From: Bifidobacterium anseris
GTDB lineage: Bacteria > Actinomycetota > Actinomycetes > Actinomycetales > Bifidobacteriaceae
Length of the DNA: 64,000 nucleotides
NCBI RefSeq assembly: GCF_002860345.1
Contig: NZ_NMYC01000001.1
Span: 806,001-870,000 of the forward strand
Direction: 5' to 3'
This document shows positions 58,223-64,000 of this stretch, piece by piece (the first letter of the stretch is position 1; the number at the start of each line of letters is the position of its first letter). The notes under the pieces are model-generated. The model was given only the letters and a program-made list of their open reading frames with translations, was not told the origin of the DNA and did not search any database. The translations under genes were made by a program, and so were the position numbers.

Positions 58223-60319
58223 TCACTTCGGCAACGTCATGAAATCGGTGTCCTTGAGGTAGTTCGCGCCGGCCGTGATGTCGTATTGGATGAGACGGTA
58301 GTCGGCGAGCAGCTGCTTCGTGGCGGCGTCCATGTCCGCGTAGTTCATCGGCTCGCCGTCCTCGTTGAGGTAGATCGCCTGCCCTTCGGGAATGCGGTCC
58401 CAGCCTTGGATCGTGTTGACGACGGGCGGCTCCATCGCGGCCACATGCTCGTGCATGCGCGTGAGGAAGCCGATGTACGGCGAGACCTTCGCGTTCATCT
58501 GTTCGGCGGCCTGCGCGATGAAGAAGTTCGGCGACGTGTACGCGCTGTCCTCGATCTTCGTGTCGTGGCTCCATGACGCCTTGTTCGACCAGATGAAGTA
58601 GTCGGTCAGATGCAGCCCGATCGAGTTCTTCGCGTCCGCGCCGGCCGTCGAGTAGATGCCGGGCAGGTGGTCGCCATAGAAGACGACGGTGATCGGCTTG
58701 TCGATCCCGTCGAGCTCCTCGAGGAAATCCTTCGTCGCCTCGTCGGTCAGCTCCATGCCTTTCGCGTAGGTGCGGATCGACTTCTTCTCCTTGTCGGTGA
58801 GCGGCTTGTCCGAGCCGGCCGCGTCGGTGACCTCGAACTCGTTGTCCTTGTACCAGTCGTTGTACGGCATGTGGTTCTGCATCGTGATGACCTGCAGGAA
58901 CTGGTTGCCGTCACTCTTGCGGATCTCCTCGACGGTGCTCTTGTAGGTCGCCTCGTCGGAGACGTACGGCGAATCGTCGATCTTGTCCTGATGCGCGATG
59001 ATGTCCTCGCCCTTGAGCGCGTAGAAATGCGAAAAGCCAAGCTTCTTGTAGTTCGTCTCGCGCGAGTACATGCTCGGCTCATACGGATGCAGCCCGATCG
59101 AGTTGCTCGGCGGCCCCCACAGCTGATTGACGCTCGGCGTCCAACATGCGCCGGGCACGAGCTGCTGGTAGGGGCTCGTCAGCGACGCGTCGAAGTTGAC
59201 CATGCTCATGCCGGTCAGTCCCATGTATTCGAGGTTCGCGGTGCCGCCGCCGTAGCCGGACGACAGCATCAGGCCGCTCGTCGTCTCCCCCTTGATCTTG
59301 CGGATGTCGGGCATCGGATCCTTGTTGAGTTCGACGCCGGGCACGCGCGTGGGGTCGGAGAACGATTCGGACAGCACGTAGACGACGGTGCTGTCGTCGA
59401 GCGAATGCGTCCTCTTCTCGTTGATCGCCGCCGCCTCTTTCGCGTAGCGCGCCGCGACCTCGTCCATCGTCTCCTTGCTGTACGTGGCGGGCATGTCCAT
59501 GACCTTCGGATCGACCTGCCGCAGGAACGAGACGACGACGCCGTTGCGCTGCGCGTCGTAGACGGAATCCCACATCGACGGCTTGTCACCCATGCCGCGC
59601 GAGACGTGGTATCCCCACGAGCCGACACTGCCGACGGACTGCGCGTAGCCGGCGACGGCAAGCGCGGGCAGCAGCATGAGCAGGATGCGCGTGCAGGCGC
59701 CGACGGCCTTGTTGCCGCCGGCGATGAGCGCGCCGCGGCGCGGGTCGAGACGCCAACAGACGACGGCGACCACGATCGAGACGACGATGATCGCGGCGGC
59801 GATGGCAATGATGCCGCCCGCCTCGGGCGGCAGGAACTTCATCAGGTCGCCGGTGTTGCCGCCAAGGAAGTTGAGGTCGGAAGGCAGGATCGCCTCGTAC
59901 CGCGTCGCGATCTTCATCTTTTCGGCAGCGGCGATGACGGCGGCCACGGACAGCAGGATCGGCGTCGCCACCCAGAAACGGTTCGTCGCCATGAGCAACA
60001 TCAGATAGACGAATCCGATAATCAGCAGGTTGAGCAGCAGCACGCAGTTGCCCTGCGTGAACATCTTGTGCCACATCGCGCCGAGACCCTCGTTCGCGCT
60101 CGACAGCTGCACGCGCGTCGACGTCAGCGCGACGCCCCACTGCATGATCGCGAGCGCCGCGTAGTCGGCGAGCAGGAAGACGACGGCGTAGACGACCGCC
60201 CAGACGGCGCGTGTGCCGTGTGCGCCGCGCGGACGCATCGCGCGGGCCTGCTCCGGGTCGATCGTCCGGATCGTCAGTTCCTCGATGTCGGCGTCTGCTC
60301 GCCGTTGTTCGTTGTCCAC
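58223..60319 (-). CDS. LTA synthase / sulfatase-fold phosphoglycerol transferase-like protein
   Basis: 698 residues. N-terminal membrane domain of about five to six helices, then an extracellular sulfatase-type domain: VVYVLSESFSDP (metal Glu), GGTANLEYMGLTG (catalytic Thr), MQNHMPYNDWYKDN and FYGDHLPGIYS (metal Asp, His). This is the pattern of lipoteichoic-acid synthases and phosphoglycerol transferases, so it likely adds glycerol phosphate to a surface glycolipid. Start is probably GTG 60319, with GGAG ten bases upstream; several longer starts exist but lack a ribosome site. Divergent from the esterase gene. Confidence 0.87.
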   Translation of the reverse strand: MDNEQRRADADIEELTIRTIDPEQARAMRPRGAHGTRAVWAVVYAVVFLLADYAALAIMQWGVALTSTRVQLSSANEGLGAMWHKMFTQGNCVLLLNLLIIGFVYLMLLMATNRFWVATPILLSVAAVIAAAEKMKIATRYEAILPSDLNFLGGNTGDLMKFLPPEAGGIIAIAAAIIVVSIVVAVVCWRLDPRRGALIAGGNKAVGACTRILLMLLPALAVAGYAQSVGSVGSWGYHVSRGMGDKPSMWDSVYDAQRNGVVVSFLRQVDPKVMDMPATYSKETMDEVAARYAKEAAAINEKRTHSLDDSTVVYVLSESFSDPTRVPGVELNKDPMPDIRKIKGETTSGLMLSSGYGGGTANLEYMGLTGMSMVNFDASLTSPYQQLVPGACWTPSVNQLWGPPSNSIGLHPYEPSMYSRETNYKKLGFSHFYALKGEDIIAHQDKIDDSPYVSDEATYKSTVEEIRKSDGNQFLQVITMQNHMPYNDWYKDNEFEVTDAAGSDKPLTDKEKKSIRTYAKGMELTDEATKDFLEELDGIDKPITVVFYGDHLPGIYSTAGADAKNSIGLHLTDYFIWSNKASWSHDTKIEDSAYTSPNFFIAQAAEQMNAKVSPYIGFLTRMHEHVAAMEPPVVNTIQGWDRIPEGQAIYLNEDGEPMNYADMDAATKQLLADYRLIQYDITAGANYLKDTDFMTLPK

Positions 60320-60591
60320 TGTCTTGCCGCTCCAGATGTCTTGGGTTCTTGGATTCACCAGTGCCGATCCGTCCGCGATGAGTCGGCGGTACGGTCTCCC
60401 GACGGGAAAGGGCGCGACCATTGTCCCCCGACAAGCTGACAATCCGCTGTGCGATGAGCCGGCGGCATCGGGCGCCCGGTTCAGCGATGCGGCGAATCGT
60501 CGGCGCGCCACCCGACGGCGCCGTTACAGTGTGTACCGCCCGCACGCGGGCGTCGAAGGATGTTGCAGCCGCCACCGATGGGAGGACGATC

Positions 60592-62010
60592 ATGGCTTGC
60601 GCCACCGCATGGGAAGGGTTCTACGCGATCCGCATCACGCGCGGATGGTTCCCGATCCTGTTCTGGGCGCTCGTCGCGCTCGGACTCGCCACGCTCATCA
60701 TCGCGCAATCGGACCGGACACACCGCCGCGCGCTCGCCCGACAAGGGCTCGTCGCGCTCATCTGCGGCCTCGTCGGCGGCGCCGCCGTCTGGTTCGTCTC
60801 GAACGGCATCGTGCTCTTCGGCGTCGAACTGGGACGGGACGTCATCATCGCCTGCGCCGTCGGATTCCTGCTGCTCGGCTTCTTCGTCGCCGCCGCCATC
60901 GGCACGCGCGGCTGGCGGCGCGCGCTCGCGATCGTCATGGTGCCGTTGACGTTCGTCGCCACCGGCGTGCGCGTCAACGCGATCTACGGCGAATACCAGA
61001 CGATCGGTTCGCTCGTCGACTATTCGCCCTATCCGCACATCTCGACGCTGCACATCTCACTCGACACGGTCAGCGTCGACGCATGGGCCAAGCAGGTCGA
61101 CGCCGGCGAGGTGACGCCGGCGAAGGAAGGCAAGCTGCTGTCGGTGGACATCCCGAACCCGGCGTCGAAGTTCCGCGCGCGCAAGGGACTCGTGTGGCTG
61201 CCGCCGGCGGCGCTCGCGAAACGGCCGCCGAAGCTGCCGGTCATGGTCATGCTCGCCGGCCAGCCGGGCAGTCCGACGCGTTTCTTCACGGCGAGCGACA
61301 CAATCGCCGACCTGACGCGGTACGCGAACAAACATGACGGTCTGGCGCCGATTGTCGTCTCCCCCGACCAGAACACGGCGGCCTCGCGCAACTCGCTGTG
61401 TTCGGACACGACCCGATGGGGCAAGGCGGAGACCTACCTGACGCGCGACGTGCCCGACTGGATCCGGCGCAACCTGCCGGTGAGTGAGAATCCGGACGAG
61501 TGGACGATCGGCGGCTTCTCGCAAGGAGGCACCTGTTCGACGCAGATCGGCCCGAACCATCCGGAACTGTATGGCAACGTGCTCGCCGTGGACGGCGAGA
61601 TCGCGCCGACGGACGGTAGCGTCGAACAGATGGTCGAACGCTATTTCGGCGGCGATCGGGCCGCCTACGAGCGACAGGTGCCCGTCAACGCACTGCGCGC
61701 GCACGCGCCGTCGAACCAGACGATGATTCTGGCGGCCGGAGAAAAGGACGTCGTCTCGACGGCCAACATCGCTACGATTGGTGAGGAAGCGAAAAAAGCC
61801 GGATGGAAGGTCGTCGAGATCAAGGTCAAGGACGCGGGGCATGACTGGCGGGCGGTCAACGAGACGCTCGCGGTCGCGCTGCCGTGGCTGTGCGACCGGA
61901 TGGGACTGGACGTCGGCGGGGGTCGGGACGGCGAGGCCGGCACCGACGAGCGACGGCAACGGAAGGAAGAGCGGATGGAGACGAATCCGGGAATCGAGGT
62001 GCTGCAATGA
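60592..62010 (+). CDS. Membrane-anchored alpha/beta-hydrolase, esterase family
   Basis: 472 residues. Four or so N-terminal helices (WFPILFWALVALGLATLIIA; GLVALICGLVGGAAVWFV and on), then an esterase-type domain with nucleophile Ser in WTIGGFSQGGTCS and a late catalytic His in DAGHDWRAVNE; it resembles the PF00756 esterase/mycolyltransferase group. GGGAGGAC lies five bases before the ATG. The stop overlaps the start of the MprF-like gene (ATGA). Placed with an aminoacyl-PG synthase, it may hydrolyse or transfer acyl or aminoacyl groups (inference). Confidence 0.82.
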   Translation: MACATAWEGFYAIRITRGWFPILFWALVALGLATLIIAQSDRTHRRALARQGLVALICGLVGGAAVWFVSNGIVLFGVELGRDVIIACAVGFLLLGFFVAAAIGTRGWRRALAIVMVPLTFVATGVRVNAIYGEYQTIGSLVDYSPYPHISTLHISLDTVSVDAWAKQVDAGEVTPAKEGKLLSVDIPNPASKFRARKGLVWLPPAALAKRPPKLPVMVMLAGQPGSPTRFFTASDTIADLTRYANKHDGLAPIVVSPDQNTAASRNSLCSDTTRWGKAETYLTRDVPDWIRRNLPVSENPDEWTIGGFSQGGTCSTQIGPNHPELYGNVLAVDGEIAPTDGSVEQMVERYFGGDRAAYERQVPVNALRAHAPSNQTMILAAGEKDVVSTANIATIGEEAKKAGWKVVEIKVKDAGHDWRAVNETLAVALPWLCDRMGLDVGGGRDGEAGTDERRQRKEERMETNPGIEVLQ

Positions 62011-64000
62011 ACGGCGCAACGGCGGCGCGACGGCCGCATGACGACGGCGGGGTGGGCGCCCAGCTCGGCCATGACCTGCGACGGTGGGCGCACGAGCAGC
62101 GGTTCGCGCTGTGGACGACCTTCGCCTTCGTCGTCGTCAACCTGTGCTGGTGGCTGTGGTATGCGGTGCAGCACCGCACGCTGCCGTACGCGTCGATGCG
62201 CACGACGCTCGGCGCCTTCGACCTCGCGAGGCTGATGCCGTCGCTTGTGCTCACACGCAGCGTCTTCCAGCTTGTCGTCGAGGCGCTGCTGATTCTGTGC
62301 ATGCTGTGCATCGCCGAACCGATGATGGGCGTGTGGCGCACGGTCGGCGCGAGCCTGACGAGCGCCGTCGTCGGCATCGGCTTCGGCCTGCTGCTATGCG
62401 CAGGCTTCAACACGCTGCTGCAGGACAACGCGATCATCTACCACGTCCCGTTCACGCTCTCGCCGCTCGTGCTCGTCATCGGCGCGCTGTTCGCGTCGAC
62501 GGCCTTCGCCTATCAGCTGTGGCGTCGGCGCATCCGGCTGATCGGCTACACGGCGATCCTCGTCGTGCTGCTCTACGGCGGCAACCCAGGCGACTACTGC
62601 ATGCTCGTCGCCGCCGTCGCCGGCCAACTCATCGGCCGCGCGATGGCCGGGCCGCCGATTGAGGACGAGGCGTGGCACTGGCAGTACAGCAGCTCGTCCG
62701 AGACGCGCCGCATCCTCGGCGCAATCGGCGCCGTGCTCGCGCTCGGCCCGATCGTAGCCGCCACGTCGCGCTCGCATGCGGGTCCGCTCACCGGACTCGC
62801 ATGGGTGCTCAGCCCCGGCTCGGTCAACACCGGCAAGCTCGCGAGCTGCATGCACGGACAGGTCACGAGCGGCTGCTTCCGGCAGTACGAGCTTATGCGC
62901 GCAAGCATGACCGGCGACCTGATCCGCTCGGTGCTGCCGCTGCTCGTCATGCTCGCGCTCGCCTGGGGCGTCTATCTGGGCCGCCGCACGGCCGCAGTGT
63001 GCAGCATTGTCTTCTATCTGGCGTCGAGCGTGATCACCGTCAGCTATTACTTGGTGATGCCCTTCGCGCTCGGTAGCTCGGCCACGGCGTTCTCGGGGCG
63101 CGCGATCGAGACGTGCCTCGTCAACACGCTCGTGCCGCTGCTGTACGCCATCGCGATCATCGCGAAACTGCCGGACTTCTCGATTCGCACGAAGGCGCGT
63201 CCGCTGCGCATCGGTCTGATCGTGCTCGGCGCGACTTTCGTGGCATGCGCGGCCGTCTATCTGATCTTCGGCCTGACGCGTCCCGGCGATTTCACACCGC
63301 GTCCGGGCCTGCGCGTGCTGCTCGCCGAACTGCCCGGCCGGTTCCTGCCGATAGGCTTCCTGACGAACACGCGGTTGGCCTTCATGCCGGACACGCCTAT
63401 CGCCTCCCTCGTCTACCAGGGCGTCGGCATCGTGTTCTGGGTCGTCTTCGTCGTCGTCGCCTTCGCATGGCTCAACGCGACGATCGACTACGACAGGAAG
63501 GCTCGTGCGCGCGCCGAGGAGCTCGTCGAGCACGGCGGCGAATCAATGAGCTTCATGACGACGTGGGAGGGCAACGAGTACTGGATTTCGCCGACCGGCC
63601 GTTCGGCCGTCGCCTATCGCGTGCTCAACCACATCGCGCTGACGACGACCGGCCCCTTCGGCGACCCCGAGGAGTGGATGAGCGACCTCGACGAGTTCGC
63701 GCGCTTCTGCCGCGACCATTCGTGGTCGCCGGTGTTCTACGCCGTCCATCAGCCGGCGCGCGACCATCTGGCGACGCTCGGCTGGCATTCGATCATGGTC
63801 GGCGACGAGATGGTCATCGACCCACAGAGCTGGAAGACGACCGGCAAGAAATGGCAGGATGTGCGCACCGCGATCAACAAGGCGAAGCGCGAAGGCATCA
63901 CCGACGAGATGAGCACCTACGAGGACGCGCCGGCCGACGTGCAGACGCAGATCCAGGAGATCTCCGAACAGTGGTCACAAGGCAAGGCGCTGCCCGAGAT
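62007..64000 (+). CDS. MprF-like aminoacyl-phosphatidylglycerol synthase (partial, runs off the window)
   Basis: At least 664 residues; the 3' end is beyond the window. The N-terminal part has about twelve hydrophobic helices; from about residue 512 the sequence SMSFMTTWEGNEYWISPTGR...SAVAYRVLNHIALTTTGPFG...PVFYAVHQPARDHLATLGWH is the start of a DUF2156 (LPG synthase C-terminal) domain that uses aminoacyl-tRNA to modify phosphatidylglycerol. The protein is probably about 800 residues or more. Translationally coupled to the esterase gene (ATGA). Confidence 0.86.
   Translation, partial: MNGATAARRPHDDGGVGAQLGHDLRRWAHEQRFALWTTFAFVVVNLCWWLWYAVQHRTLPYASMRTTLGAFDLARLMPSLVLTRSVFQLVVEALLILCMLCIAEPMMGVWRTVGASLTSAVVGIGFGLLLCAGFNTLLQDNAIIYHVPFTLSPLVLVIGALFASTAFAYQLWRRRIRLIGYTAILVVLLYGGNPGDYCMLVAAVAGQLIGRAMAGPPIEDEAWHWQYSSSSETRRILGAIGAVLALGPIVAATSRSHAGPLTGLAWVLSPGSVNTGKLASCMHGQVTSGCFRQYELMRASMTGDLIRSVLPLLVMLALAWGVYLGRRTAAVCSIVFYLASSVITVSYYLVMPFALGSSATAFSGRAIETCLVNTLVPLLYAIAIIAKLPDFSIRTKARPLRIGLIVLGATFVACAAVYLIFGLTRPGDFTPRPGLRVLLAELPGRFLPIGFLTNTRLAFMPDTPIASLVYQGVGIVFWVVFVVVAFAWLNATIDYDRKARARAEELVEHGGESMSFMTTWEGNEYWISPTGRSAVAYRVLNHIALTTTGPFGDPEEWMSDLDEFARFCRDHSWSPVFYAVHQPARDHLATLGWHSIMVGDEMVIDPQSWKTTGKKWQDVRTAINKAKREGITDEMSTYEDAPADVQTQIQEISEQWSQGKALPE

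Overview
The window comes from a high-G+C actinobacterium, almost certainly a Bifidobacterium. Pointers are the block efp-nusB-carA-carB-pyrF(like)-gmk beside rpoZ-metK, the str operon rpsL-rpsG-fusA-tuf, a single ~1240-residue PurL of the fused type, PurT-type purine synthesis, actinobacterial EF-P with a PGKGP loop, and regular use of GTG/TTG starts with AGGAGG-type ribosome sites. This rests on protein resemblance and gene order; no database search was possible.

Layout. 1-11.4 kb: housekeeping genes mostly on the minus strand (metK, rpoZ; then efp, nusB, carA, carB, a pyrF paralogue, gmk), with ilvD on the plus strand between rpoZ and gmk. 11.6-13.5 kb: an unknown conserved-looking protein, a six-helix membrane protein and a 52-bp tandem repeat. 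13.5-18.2 kb: the str operon on the minus strand with a good promoter. 18.2-19.3 kb: tRNA-His, degenerate repeats, and a strong terminator with no recognisable gene before it. 19.3-22.7 kb: membrane protein, threonine-aldolase-like enzyme, glycosyltransferase. 22.8-28.8 kb: purT, purC, purL. 29-30.1 kb: NimA-like protein, then a repeat-rich intergenic region. 30.1-39.3 kb: an accessory block of membrane-associated proteins (SPFH/SHOCT protein, zinc-ribbon protein with a frameshift, several membrane proteins sharing domains, XRE-type regulator with an acidic repeat tail, GTPase). 39.6-41.8 kb: Y-family DNA polymerase plus YolD-like partner under a LexA box. 41.9-47.4 kb: creatininase, MHS transporter, PucR regulator and a CodA-type deaminase. 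47.6-51.7 kb: purF, purM, purD. 51.9-55.5 kb: lipoprotein and ABC export-type system. 55.6-58 kb: nucleoside hydrolase and MFS transporter with a LacI-type operator. 58.2-64 kb: cell-envelope genes (LTA-synthase-like sulfatase-fold protein, esterase, MprF-like aminoacyl-PG synthase running off the end).

How the parts work together. purT/C/L and purF/M/D cover most of de novo IMP synthesis but are separated by about 18.7 kb of accessory DNA. carAB and ilvD serve pyrimidine/arginine and branched-chain amino acid synthesis. The most unusual elements are a PyrF paralogue lacking the catalytic Lys and Asp, the SPFH-centred accessory operon with a palindromic operator, a putative creatinine-use locus whose deaminase carries Ser at the position of E. 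coli CodA Asp314, and several undescribed-looking intergenic repeat families.
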